Assembly: GCA_959596505.1 (NCBI GenBank)
Contig: CAUFWM010000003.1
Location: 1 to 57,550, forward strand
Source: an uncultured Collinsella sp.
Lineage (GTDB): Bacteria > Actinomycetota > Coriobacteriia > Coriobacteriales > Coriobacteriaceae
Length of the DNA: 57,550 nt
Direction: 5' to 3'
Shown here one piece after another: positions 42,173 to 50,816 of the stretch. The notes beneath the pieces are model-generated. The model was not told the origin of the DNA, searched no databases, and was given only the letters and a program-made list of their open reading frames with translations. Within the stretch, counting starts at the first letter, position 1, and the number at the start of each line of letters is the position of its first letter. The translations under genes and the position numbers were made by a program.

Positions 42173-43930
42173 ATGAACGAGATCAAGTGCCCGCATTGTG
42201 GCGAAGTTTTTAAGGTCGATACGTCTGGCTATGCGGACATCGTCAAGCAAGTGCGCAATGCCGAGTTTTCGCGCGACCTGGATGAGCGTGTGAAGGCAGT
42301 CCAGCGCGAGGGCGAGCAGGCGCTGGAGCTTGAGCGCTCGCGTTCGACGGCTGCCTTGCAAAAGGCAGAGTCTCAGCGCAACGCTCAACTTGTCGAGCAG
42401 AAGAACGCCGCGGAGCAGAAGCTGGCACAAGAGGTTGCCAAGCGCGACGCTGAGCTTGCCGAGCTGCGCGCCAAGCTCGAGGGCGCTGCCACAGAGCGCG
42501 AGAGCGCAAGTCAGCGCGCGGCGGTTGAGGCCCGTGCCGATGCTCAAAAGGAAAACGCCGAGCTTCAGCGAGAAATCGACAATTTGCGTGCGCAGCTGGA
42601 GCGCAAAGATGACGAAGCCAAGCTCGTCGAGTCGGTGGCGCGCAATGCTGCTCAAAACGATTTGGCTGCACGTGATGCTCAGATTGCCGAGCTGCAGGCC
42701 AGGCTTGCCGCGGCGGACAAGGCCCAGGAGATGGCGCTTGCCGCTGCCGCGGCAGAGTCGCAGCGTGAGCTCGATGCCGCTCGCAGCGAGGCCGAGCGCG
42801 CGCTTACTGACTATCGCGCGAAGGTGCAAGAGAAGTTTTCCGCCGCAAAGGCTCAGTCCGAGCAAGAGGCCGAGGGCCTGCGTGCCCAGTTGCGCGAGCA
42901 GGAACTGATGGCAAAAATGAACCTGTCGGAGGCGGTCGCCGCGGCGGAGCGAGAGCGCGATGAGGCACGTGCCAAGCTGACGAGCGAGCTGGCGGTGCGC
43001 GATTCTCGCGAGGAACAGGCCAAGGCGGCACACGAGCTCGAGCTTGCGCAGGCCAAGCGTGCGAGCGATGACCTGATTCGCTACAAGGATGAAGAGATTG
43101 AGCGCCTTAAGGACATGAAGGTCCGCCTGTCCACCAAGATGGTGGGCGAGTCGCTCGAGCAGCACTGCGAGACCGAGTTTAACCGTCTGCGCATGACGGC
43201 GTTTCCTAACGCGTACTTCGAGAAAGACAACGATGCGTCCGAGGGTACCAAGGGCGACTTTATCTTCCGCGAGTGCGATGCGAGCGGCAACGAGGTCATT
43301 TCGATTATGTTCGAGATGAAAAACGAGAACGACGAGACCGCGACCAAGCACAAAAACGAGGACTTCTTTAAGAAACTCGATCACGATCGTCGCCAGAAAG
43401 GCTGTGAGTACGCGGTGCTCTGCACGCTGCTCGAGCCCGAGAGCGAGCTCTATAACGCAGGAATTGTGGACGTGAGCTATCGCTACGAGAAGATGTACGT
43501 GATTCGCCCACAGTTTTTCATCCCCATGATTACACTTCTTCGCAACGCCGCCATGGGTTCGCTGCGCTATAAGCAGGAGCTGGCGGAGTACAAACAGCAG
43601 AATATCGACGTCACAAACTTCGAAGCCAAGATGGAAAAGTTCAAGAACGATTTCGGCCGCAACTACGAGATCGCGAGCCGCAAGTTCCAAACGGCAATCG
43701 ATGAGATCGACAAGACGATTAGCCATCTGCAGAAAACCAAGGAGGCGTTGCTGTCCTCCGAGAACAATCTGCGCCTTGCCAACAAGAAGGCCGACGATCT
43801 TACCATTCGCAAGCTCACATGGGGCAACAAGACCATGAAGGCAGCGTTTGACGAGGCGCGCGGGGCTGCGCCAGAGACAAACGATGAGCCAGCCGAGGCG
43901 GATTCGTATGAGGTCGAGGATGCCGAGTAA
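42173..43930 (+). CDS. DUF2130 protein: zinc ribbon, coiled coil, nuclease-like domain
   Basis: The protein is 585 aa. It begins with a small zinc-ribbon-like MNEIKCPHCGEVFKV, then a coiled coil from about 25 to 320 rich in Glu, Ala, Arg and Gln. The conserved DUF2130 region follows (about 325-520): MVGESLEQHCETEFNRLR, SEGTKGDFIFRE and IMFEMKNENDE. The D...ExK arrangement (GDF ... FEMK) looks like a PD-(D/E)xK nuclease core. Function in this family is not established; DNA processing is an inference. Gene order next to HIRAN and phosphoesterase genes fits that idea. It ends before a strong terminator. Confidence 0.85.
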   Translation: MNEIKCPHCGEVFKVDTSGYADIVKQVRNAEFSRDLDERVKAVQREGEQALELERSRSTAALQKAESQRNAQLVEQKNAAEQKLAQEVAKRDAELAELRAKLEGAATERESASQRAAVEARADAQKENAELQREIDNLRAQLERKDDEAKLVESVARNAAQNDLAARDAQIAELQARLAAADKAQEMALAAAAAESQRELDAARSEAERALTDYRAKVQEKFSAAKAQSEQEAEGLRAQLREQELMAKMNLSEAVAAAERERDEARAKLTSELAVRDSREEQAKAAHELELAQAKRASDDLIRYKDEEIERLKDMKVRLSTKMVGESLEQHCETEFNRLRMTAFPNAYFEKDNDASEGTKGDFIFRECDASGNEVISIMFEMKNENDETATKHKNEDFFKKLDHDRRQKGCEYAVLCTLLEPESELYNAGIVDVSYRYEKMYVIRPQFFIPMITLLRNAAMGSLRYKQELAEYKQQNIDVTNFEAKMEKFKNDFGRNYEIASRKFQTAIDEIDKTISHLQKTKEALLSSENNLRLANKKADDLTIRKLTWGNKTMKAAFDEARGAAPETNDEPAEADSYEVEDAE

Positions 43931-43949
43931 GGCATAGCATATAGTGCAA

Positions 43950-43986
43950 AAGCGGGGCCGCTGGCGATATTGCCAACGGCCCCGCT
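43950..43986. terminator. bidirectional terminator
   Basis: AAGCGGGGCCG and CGGCCCCGCTT, with an inner GGC/GCC pairing and GATATT loop, separate the convergent DUF2130 and helicase genes. Confidence 0.75.
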
Positions 43987-44008
43987 TGTTTCGTTCCAGT
44001 ATGTTCGG

Positions 44009-46690
44009 CTAGTTATCGAGCAGGTCCTCGATAAAGCCGACGCGGTAGTTTTTGAAGATGACCTCGCCGCCGTCTTGCGTGGCGTCCAGATCGACATCGC
44101 CCATGATGCCAAAGTCGTGGTCGCCGTCCTCGTCGGCAAAGATCTGGTGCACGTGCCATACGTGCGCGGTCTTCTCGTCGGACTCGTCGATGGAAAACAT
44201 CGCGGCGCTGCGGGCATCTCCGTCGGTGAGGATTTCCTCGTGCTGCTCGTGGTAAGCGTCGAGTGCTTTTTTCCAGCGGATCTCGCTCATGCCCCAGTCG
44301 TCGTCGAGCTCGCCCAGGTCGCGAACGTGCTCGCGGGCGGCAAGGGTCACGCGGCGGAAGAGCGCGTTGCGCACCAACAGCGTGCAGCCGCGGCGGTCCG
44401 TCACGACCTCGTCGATGCCCTGCGGCGGCGTGGCGTCGAGGGCTGCCGGGTTGCCAGCGTTCTCCCACTCGTCCACCAGGCTCGAGTCGACCGAGCGCAC
44501 CACAAAGCCCAGCCACGAGATAATGTCGCGCAGGCGCTCGTCGCGCTTCTCTATGGGCACGGTGCGGTCGAGTGAACGGTAGGCCTCTGCCAGGTAACGC
44601 AGCAAAATGCCCTCGGAGCGGGCGATGCCGAGCTTTTGGATATAGCCCTTAAAATCGCTCGCGCTTTCCAGCATATCGCGCAGGACGCTCTTGGGAGAGA
44701 GCTGGTAGTCGTTTGCCCAGGGTACTTCCTGGCAGTACTTGTCAAAAGCGGCGTCGAGCAAATCCTCGAGCGGCTTTTCGTACGTGACGTCTTGAATGCG
44801 CTCCAGACGCTCCTCATACTCGATGCCGTCGGCCTTCATTTCGGCCATCGCTCGGTCGCGTGCTGCGCGCTCCTGTGCGCGCAGCACCTGCTTGGGATCC
44901 TCGAGCGTTGCCTCGACCATTGAGATCAGGTCCATGGTATAGGTTTCGCTCTCGGGATCGAGCAACTCCAGCGCGGCAAGCAAAAACGGCGAGAGCGGCT
45001 GGTCGAGCGCAAAGTCCTCGGGCAGGTCGACCGTCAGCGCATAGTCGATGTCTGGTGCGGCGTCAGTCGGGGCGTCGGGTGCGGGCGGCACCTCGGTGCG
45101 AACGACGACGCCGGAGTCGATGAACGTGGCGAAGATTTCGTCGGCGCGAACCTCGAGCTTGGCCTTTTCCTCGGGCGTTTGCAGGCTTGTCTTGATGAGG
45201 TCGTGCACGCGGGCTCGCGCATCGCCGCCCTGCTCGACCACGCTAATCACCATGGAGTGTGTGATGCGCAGGCGCGGCTTGAGCGTTTCTGGCTGCGTCT
45301 CGATCAGGCGCTCAAAGGTCTGCTTGTTCCAGGTGACAAAGCCCTCGGGGGCCTTTTTCTTTTTAATCTTACGGAGCTTTTTGGGGTCGTCGCCCGCTTT
45401 GGCCATAAGCTTGGCATTCTCGATCTCGTGCTCGGGTGCCTCGGCAATCACCATGCCCTCGGTATCGAAGCCCGAGCGGCCGGCGCGACCGGCAATCTGA
45501 TGGAACTCACGGGCGCGCAGACGACGCATCTTGTAGCCATCGAACTTGGTGAGCGCGGTGAGGACCACGGTGTGGATGGGTACGTTGATACCGACGCCGA
45601 GCGTATCGGTACCGCAGATGACGGGCAGCAGGCCCTGCTGTGCCAAGCGCTCGACCAGCAGGCGATAGCGCGGCAACATGCCAGCATGGTGCACGCCGAC
45701 GCCGCATCCAAGCAGGCGTTTGAGAATCTTACCAAAGGCCGTCGAGAAGCTCGTGCCCTTGGCCGCCTCTTTGATGGCCTCGCGCTGCTCCTTGCTGGCG
45801 ATGCCAAAATTGGCGAGCGACTGTGCCGTCGCAAGGGCGGCATCCTGGCTAAAGTGCACGATATAGAGCGGGGCCTCTCCGCGGCGCATCGCGAGCTCGA
45901 CGGTGCCCTCGAGAGAGGTCGTCACATAGTCGTAGCTCAGCGGAACAGGACGCGGGGCGTCGACAACTAAGTCGCAAGCAGCGCCGGTGTGCTCCTCGAG
46001 TGAGGCGGCGATGGCGGTGACATCGCCGAGCGTGGCGCTCATGAGCATAAACTGCGTGTGGGGCAGGGTGAGCAGCGGCACCTGCCAGGCCCAGCCGCGG
46101 TCGGGGTCGGCAAAGTAGTGGAACTCGTCCATGGCCACGCAGCCCACATCGGCGTCCTCACCCTCGCGCAGTGCGTCGTTGGCAAGGATCTCTGCCGTGC
46201 AGCAGATGACGGGCGCCTTGGTATTGATATGCGTGTCGCCGGTAATCATACCGACGTTGTCGCGGCCGAGTACCTGCACCAGATCGAAGAACTTTTCGCT
46301 GACCAGGGCCTTGATGGGCGCCGTGTAATAACAGCGCTTGCCCTGTGCCATGCCCATAAAGAGCATGCCCAGCGCGACGAGCGATTTACCCGATCCGGTC
46401 GGTGTTCCCAAAATGACGTGATCGCCGGCAGCCAGGTCCATGAGGGCCTCTTCTTGGTGATCCCACAGTTCAATGCCGCGATCGCTCGTCCATTCAAAGA
46501 AGCGTTCGAAGGCTTGATCGGGCGTGAGCCACGGTTCGGGCTCGCTGCCGTCCTCGGGCTCCCACCAGGTGGGGGAGAGCGCGCCGAGCGAGCCAAACTC
46601 GGCTTCGGTTCCTGTGCCGCCCGAGAATGAGCTGGCGGCGCCGGCGCCGGAGACGGTGCTGGCGGCGGTATCTGTCGTGGTCTGTGCCAT
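44009..46690 (-). CDS. Ski2-like DEAD/DEAH helicase with DUF3516-type C-terminus
   Basis: The protein is 893 aa. After a low-complexity start come the Q-like region WDHQEEALMDL, Walker A GTPTGSGKS, TAPIKALVSEKF, DEFHYFADPDRG (motif II), LMSATLGD (III), HHAGMLPRYR, GTDTLGVGINVPIHTVV (V) and HQIAGRAGRSGFD (VI). This order is that of Ski2/Mtr4/HelY RNA helicases. The C-terminal 450 residues, with WANDYQLSPKSVLRDMLESASDF and a final acidic stretch, match the DUF3516 region found in actinobacterial members. It may remodel RNA for decay; the substrate is not known. Confidence 0.9.
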   Translation of the reverse strand: MAQTTTDTAASTVSGAGAASSFSGGTGTEAEFGSLGALSPTWWEPEDGSEPEPWLTPDQAFERFFEWTSDRGIELWDHQEEALMDLAAGDHVILGTPTGSGKSLVALGMLFMGMAQGKRCYYTAPIKALVSEKFFDLVQVLGRDNVGMITGDTHINTKAPVICCTAEILANDALREGEDADVGCVAMDEFHYFADPDRGWAWQVPLLTLPHTQFMLMSATLGDVTAIAASLEEHTGAACDLVVDAPRPVPLSYDYVTTSLEGTVELAMRRGEAPLYIVHFSQDAALATAQSLANFGIASKEQREAIKEAAKGTSFSTAFGKILKRLLGCGVGVHHAGMLPRYRLLVERLAQQGLLPVICGTDTLGVGINVPIHTVVLTALTKFDGYKMRRLRAREFHQIAGRAGRSGFDTEGMVIAEAPEHEIENAKLMAKAGDDPKKLRKIKKKKAPEGFVTWNKQTFERLIETQPETLKPRLRITHSMVISVVEQGGDARARVHDLIKTSLQTPEEKAKLEVRADEIFATFIDSGVVVRTEVPPAPDAPTDAAPDIDYALTVDLPEDFALDQPLSPFLLAALELLDPESETYTMDLISMVEATLEDPKQVLRAQERAARDRAMAEMKADGIEYEERLERIQDVTYEKPLEDLLDAAFDKYCQEVPWANDYQLSPKSVLRDMLESASDFKGYIQKLGIARSEGILLRYLAEAYRSLDRTVPIEKRDERLRDIISWLGFVVRSVDSSLVDEWENAGNPAALDATPPQGIDEVVTDRRGCTLLVRNALFRRVTLAAREHVRDLGELDDDWGMSEIRWKKALDAYHEQHEEILTDGDARSAAMFSIDESDEKTAHVWHVHQIFADEDGDHDFGIMGDVDLDATQDGGEVIFKNYRVGFIEDLLDN

Positions 46691-46812
46691 GTGTTTGCTT
46701 TCTCTCGCGATTGTCCGCCAACTATTATGGCGTAGCGGCGGCGCGGGGCGGCAGCGCGCGAGAAAATGCAGGAAATGGGCGTTCTACCCAGTCGTTTGGT
46801 GCAGTTGCCGGC

Positions 46813-46933
46813 TAAGTGAGTAGGCTTTTTGCAATATCGCGAGCACATGGCTTTTGCGCAAGGGCTCTACCTGCGGTTTTATTTTTCGCTATGCGAGTTG
46901 TGCTTGGCTATTGCAAAAAAGTCTACTCACTTA
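46813..46933. repeat. 121-bp inverted-repeat element
   Basis: The outer arms TAAGTGAGTAGGC... and ...GTCTACTCACTTA match over about 24 bases with one mismatch and one extra A; inner arms GCGAGCACATGGC and GCGAGTTGTGCTTGGC continue the pairing. It fills about half of the gap between trmB and the helicase gene, both on the minus strand. It resembles a small non-coding mobile element or a very long attenuator. Confidence 0.65.
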
Positions 46934-46957
46934 GATTTGAGGGTCGTTTGCTGGCGC

Positions 46958-47839
46958 CTATTTGCGCTTGTTTGCCGAAGCCGCGACCATCAGAGGCCCC
47001 TGGGACTCCTGCGGCAGGCGCTTCTTGCCTTTCCGGGCACGGTTTCTAAAGTTCTCGACGGCCTCTTCCATGCCCAGAGGTACATAGGTGAGCTCATCGA
47101 GATCGTCGGGCAGGTAGCAGGCGAGGCTCTGCTCCTGCGCGCGGCCCGCCGCGAGCTGTTCATCGCTGGGCTGCGCGCCGGGTGTGGCGCAAATGCCATA
47201 GACGACGGCACCCATCTCGCGCGTGCGGCATTCATATTCGGTCTCGGGATGCTCGGGATGGTCGCGGCGGACGTCGTCACTTACCCAAAGCGTGTCGTAG
47301 CCTGCCGCGGCAAACTGTCCCAGGGCGTAATCGCGCAATGGCTTGCTGTCGGTTCGCAACGTGACGGTGGCACCGCCCGAAAAGAGCGGGCGGCAGAGCA
47401 TCAGATGGTCGATATGGACGAGCCGTTTTTTGGCGTACTTGGCCTTGGGCTGCGGCGTGGGAAAGTTGATGGTGATGGCATCGAGCTCGCCTGCGGCAAA
47501 CAGCTGCGTCAGCGATGCGGCGCCTCGGGGCAGGACGAGTGCGTTGGCCAGTTCCTGCTCGCAGATTTTCTGTGCGGCATAGGCGATGCAGATGGGCTCC
47601 TGGTCTATGCCGATAAAGAGGGTGTTTGGCTCGTGGGCCGCGCGCTCTACAAGGTACGTTCCCTTGCCACAGCCAAGATCCAGGTGAAGGTGTTCGAAGG
47701 GCTTGCTGCCAACTGGCGCACAGGCCTCGCGCCAATCTCCAGCATAGATTTCAGGGTTCGTCTCAATCGCATCGGCGTAGCGCTCCAGGCGCTCTTCGAG
47801 CACAAAGTTCTTAGGCGTGCGAACGTGGACGGCTCCCAT
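46958..47839 (-). CDS. trmB: tRNA (guanine-N7-)-methyltransferase TrmB
   Basis: The protein is 293 aa. It methylates G46 in the variable loop of tRNA using SAM. HLDLGCGKGTYLVERA is the SAM motif I, FIGIDQEPICI motif II, and INFPTPQPKAKYAKKRLVH corresponds to the family's 'FPDPWPKkrH.KRRL'. The divergence of that motif (TPQP for DPWP) and a C-terminal extension of about 60 residues with a basic end are unusual, so I keep the call at family level with good confidence. The long inverted repeat 46813-46933 follows its stop. Confidence 0.85.
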   Translation of the reverse strand: MGAVHVRTPKNFVLEERLERYADAIETNPEIYAGDWREACAPVGSKPFEHLHLDLGCGKGTYLVERAAHEPNTLFIGIDQEPICIAYAAQKICEQELANALVLPRGAASLTQLFAAGELDAITINFPTPQPKAKYAKKRLVHIDHLMLCRPLFSGGATVTLRTDSKPLRDYALGQFAAAGYDTLWVSDDVRRDHPEHPETEYECRTREMGAVVYGICATPGAQPSDEQLAAGRAQEQSLACYLPDDLDELTYVPLGMEEAVENFRNRARKGKKRLPQESQGPLMVAASANKRK

Positions 47840-47906
47840 GAGGCTCCTTGGTCATAAGTATGGAACGCATAGCTGCGCGTTCCGTCAATGGGTTGAAAAA
47901 AGGGGT

Positions 47907-47921
47907 GGGCATACTATGCCC
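47907..47921. promoter_or_regulatory. 15-bp palindrome upstream of trmB
   Basis: GGGCATA-C-TATGCCC lies 68 bp upstream of the trmB start and downstream of the methyltransferase stop. Its core CATACTATG also occurs in the palindrome at 6431-6443. It may be a protein-binding site. Confidence 0.35.
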
Positions 47922-47959
47922 GAAAGACGCGGTGCGGCTCGCCGGCGAGTCGCCGATGC

Positions 47960-48832
47960 CTACAGGCGCTTGAGGATCACATAGCGGTTGAGATCGCCGC
48001 TGCGACCGTCGGCATGGAAGCGCTCGAGCTCGCGCACGGGGACCTCGCCGCTCTTGTAGAACGTACGGACGCCGCGCACCAGGTCGGTGATCTGCTGATC
48101 GTCAAAGTGATGACAATAGCGGTAGGCGTGGCGGTCGTTTTGCCAGCCAATGAGGTGGTCACCGGCTTCAAACTGCGCGGAATCGTAACCCTCAAACGGC
48201 GGGGTGAGCTCAGCGCGGGCCTCGGCGCGAACGGCCTTGCGCGCCATGCGCTCGTCGTTCATAAACTCCCAAAAGCTGATGGCGATGATGCCGCCTGGGC
48301 GCGTCTGGCGCACCAGAGCGTCGAGCACACGTACGCGGTACTCGCACGACGGCACGTGGTGCATAAAGCCAAAGCAGACCGAGATGTCGGCGAGCGGGGC
48401 GTCGAAAAGCACGTCGGGTGTTTCGGCGGGGTTGAGCTTCATGAGGGCGTCGAGCACGTCGAGTTCCTGGAAGTGCAGGTTGGGAATGCGAAGCGCGTGG
48501 CCATGTGCATCGATGGCCAGGTCTTGGCACGAGTCGACGCCATAGAACTCAAACGGGCAGCTGGCATCTGCCGAAGGATTTGCACCGTCGACGCCCTTGG
48601 CGGCAAGTGCGCCGCCGGCGGCAAAGTTCTCGAATCGCATATTGCCGCAGGCAAGGTCGAAGACGCGGACGGGATGCTCGATTGTGGCGACGTCGAGCTG
48701 CTCGAGCGCGATATCCATGGTGCGTACCCAGCCGGGCCACGGGGCTTGGCGCGTATCGGAGAAGGAGGCGGAGTGCTCGCGATAGAACGTGTTGTTGAGC
48801 TGGATGAGCGATGAGGCGAAATCGCGGTTCAC
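47960..48832 (-). CDS. class I SAM-dependent methyltransferase
   Basis: I choose the GTG at 48832 (VNRDFASSLIQLN) because GGAGGGAG lies nine bases upstream; the ATG at 48880 has no good ribosome binding site. The product is 290 aa. VRVFDLACGNMRFENF is motif I, FYGVDSC motif II, ADISVCFGFMHHVPSCEYR and TRPGGIIAISFWEF are motifs IV and VI. FHADGRSGDLNRYVILKR at the end looks like TRM9-type tRNA methyltransferases, but the target is not certain. It is upstream of trmB on the same strand, 120 bp away. Confidence 0.8.
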   Translation of the reverse strand: MNRDFASSLIQLNNTFYREHSASFSDTRQAPWPGWVRTMDIALEQLDVATIEHPVRVFDLACGNMRFENFAAGGALAAKGVDGANPSADASCPFEFYGVDSCQDLAIDAHGHALRIPNLHFQELDVLDALMKLNPAETPDVLFDAPLADISVCFGFMHHVPSCEYRVRVLDALVRQTRPGGIIAISFWEFMNDERMARKAVRAEARAELTPPFEGYDSAQFEAGDHLIGWQNDRHAYRYCHHFDDQQITDLVRGVRTFYKSGEVPVRELERFHADGRSGDLNRYVILKRL

Positions 48833-49099
48833 GGCGCGGAACTCCCTCCGTTGGCGGTGCGAAATAAACAGTACGACCATACTACCGTTAACGCCGCAAC
48901 GGGGACAACCGAGCTAGGTGTCATTGCTTTGTTTGGACACATTTCCGCAGCTCATATGCACCCGCAACCGCCGGTTGTCAAAAATCTCACTAGAATAGGT
49001 GGCATGCTCTTGGCGGTGGCGGATAGATTTTTAACTGTGCAAGGCGCCTTAAGAACAAAAACGGTCCGGCGGCACGGCTGGCATCACATAGGAGGAACC

Positions 49100-49822
49100 A
49101 TGAATGTAGAAACTGCGCAGCGGCTCGCCGACCTTCGTCGCAGGAAGGGTTTTAGCCAAGAAGGGCTGGCACGAAAGCTGGGACTGTCGCGCCAGGCGGT
49201 CAGTAAATGGGAGCGCGCGGAGAGCTCGCCCGATACCGAGAACCTGATCTCGCTCGCCAAACTCTATGGCGTGAGCCTGGACGAGCTGCTCAATCCGAGC
49301 GACGAGATCGAGGACGATATCGAGTTTGAGAACGAGGACCGCGCCCGTCAGCGCGAGGCCGAGGCGGCAGAGCGTGCTCGCACCCATGAGGCGGCGGCAC
49401 GCGCCACGGAGGCAGCTACGCAGGCAAGTGATGCCGCGGCCAAGGCGGCGCAGGCGGCAAGCTGGAGTGCGCAGGCCGCCAATGCCGCTACGGCGCAGGC
49501 GACGAGTGGCACCGCGGTTGGCTCGACTCCGGTGAAGGGCCCGTTCCAGTCGTTCCCGTATTGGGCCGTGTGCTGGCTGCTGTTCTTTTTGCTGATGTTC
49601 CTGTTTGGTGCCGGTCCCTTTGCCGCGCTGATCTTCTTTACGATTCCCATCTATCACTGGGTGGCGCGTGCGCTCGATGGTGATTGGGCGCGCGGGGATA
49701 TTCAGGTTGGTCCGGCGTCGGTGGCGATCAAGGCCCAGGGGAAGGATACTTCTGCGGAACCCGATGCTGACGTGGCTACCACGACCACCGCTGAGCCATG
49801 TGCCAAAGAGGGTGACGAATGA
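49100..49822 (+). CDS. membrane-anchored XRE-family regulator
   Basis: ATG 49100 follows AGGAGGAACC; the product is 240 aa. Residues 1-60 are an XRE HTH (FSQEGLARKLGLSRQAVSKWERAESSPDTENLISLAKLYGVSLDELL). Then follow an acidic linker, an Ala/Glu-rich coiled coil (about 75-140), and one or two membrane helices (FPYWAVCWLLFFLLMFLFGAG and FAALIFFTIPIYHW, about 150-195) before a polar tail. A DNA-binding domain tied to the membrane suggests direct sensing of envelope state. Its stop overlaps the start of the DUF4097-type gene, so the two are translationally coupled. Confidence 0.85.
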   Translation: MNVETAQRLADLRRRKGFSQEGLARKLGLSRQAVSKWERAESSPDTENLISLAKLYGVSLDELLNPSDEIEDDIEFENEDRARQREAEAAERARTHEAAARATEAATQASDAAAKAAQAASWSAQAANAATAQATSGTAVGSTPVKGPFQSFPYWAVCWLLFFLLMFLFGAGPFAALIFFTIPIYHWVARALDGDWARGDIQVGPASVAIKAQGKDTSAEPDADVATTTTAEPCAKEGDE

Positions 49823-50718
49823 TGAAGCTTTCGCATGAATCCAAGCTGCGCCTGGGCGTCGGCATCGGAGCGTTTGTGCTCATCATCGGGCTTGTCTTTG
49901 GCATTTCGCGGCTATTGGCTCATTCCGATATGGTGCGTACGACCGGTATTCTATCTGGCAATTTGTCTGATTTTGACGATATGTTTGACGACGATGATCT
50001 CTTGGATAGCGGTAACTATTCCGCTCGGCCTCAGCAGCTTTCGAGCGAAACGTTTGATGCCGACGCGTTCCAATCGCTCGACTTGGACGTGACGTCGGGG
50101 ACGGTCGAGGTTAAATGTGTCTCTGGCGGCCCGGTGCGTGTTATCGAAAGCGGTCGCGTTGCGAAGGGAACGTCTGCTTCTGATGCGGCTACCCGGAACC
50201 TTGCTAAGGTCAAGGGCTCTACGCTCAAGATCAGTCAGTTCGACTACGATGATAAGCGCGCGATTGACCGCACAATTACCATTGAGCTGCCGCGAGATGT
50301 TGCGGATAGCCTGGTGGGCATTACGGCGAATGTAGGGTCGGGCGACCTGGCGGTCGCGGACATTGCGTGCCATGATCTGGATATAACGTTGAATTCGGGA
50401 GACGTTGAGTTTACGGGCACCGTGACCGACACCCTGAATGCCGAGGTCGGTTCGGGTGACATGACGTTCGAGCTCTACCAGGCGCCCGCGAAGTCGATGG
50501 ACGTGAGCGTGGGCTCGGGCGACGTGGAGATGACGGTTCCGAGCTCTACGGGCTTTAAGGCGAGCCTCACCGTGGGCAGCGGCGACTTCGAGAGCGATTT
50601 CCTTCCGCTTGGCTACGATGGCGAGACCATATTGAATCTTGAATTCGATAATGGCGATAAGTCTGCCACGTATCGTTTTGAGGTTGGTTCGGGCGACATG
50701 TCATTTGATTCAGAGTGA
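49819..50718 (+). CDS. membrane-anchored DUF4097/toastrack-like beta protein
   Basis: The protein is 299 aa. A signal-anchor (LRLGVGIGAFVLIIGLVFGIS, about 10-30) is followed by an Asp-rich stretch (DFDDMFDDDDLLD) and a repetitive beta domain: LDLDVTSGTVEV, VGSGDLAV, LNSGDVEF, VGSGDMTF, VGSGDVEM, VGSGDFES and VGSGDMSF. These 'GSGD' turns every 18-25 residues are typical of DUF4097 adhesin-like domains, which in Lia-type envelope-stress modules sit outside the membrane. It overlaps the XRE gene by four bases; the pair probably forms a sensor-regulator unit. It ends before a strong terminator. Confidence 0.82.
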   Translation: MMKLSHESKLRLGVGIGAFVLIIGLVFGISRLLAHSDMVRTTGILSGNLSDFDDMFDDDDLLDSGNYSARPQQLSSETFDADAFQSLDLDVTSGTVEVKCVSGGPVRVIESGRVAKGTSASDAATRNLAKVKGSTLKISQFDYDDKRAIDRTITIELPRDVADSLVGITANVGSGDLAVADIACHDLDITLNSGDVEFTGTVTDTLNAEVGSGDMTFELYQAPAKSMDVSVGSGDVEMTVPSSTGFKASLTVGSGDFESDFLPLGYDGETILNLEFDNGDKSATYRFEVGSGDMSFDSE

Positions 50719-50766
50719 CGGGCGGTTATCGAAGACTTATAAACCATAGCTGCGCTGTTTGATGGA

Positions 50767-50805
50767 GGCGCCGGAGCCGTGACGGGCTCCGGCGCCTTTG
50801 CCTTT
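50767..50805 (+). terminator. intrinsic terminator after the DUF4097 gene
   Basis: GGCGCCGGAGCC, six-base loop, GGCTCCGGCGCC (50767-50778, 50785-50796), then TTTGCCTTT. The -10 box for elp3 begins in its tail. Confidence 0.85.
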
Positions 50806-50810
50806 ACAAT
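50805..50810 (+). promoter_or_regulatory. -10 box placing the elp3 start site at its ATG (leaderless)
   Basis: TACAAT ends six bases before the ATG at 50817, so transcription would start at the A of ATG. No -35 consensus is seen, as the terminator hairpin occupies that region. Leaderless mRNAs are common in Actinobacteria. Confidence 0.5.
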
Positions 50811-50816
50811 GGGGGC

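Noticed and set aside
47922..47957. Short GGCTCGCCGGCGAGTCG palindrome as terminator of the methyltransferase gene
   Set aside because: The stem is short, has no U-tract and could be chance in GC-rich DNA.
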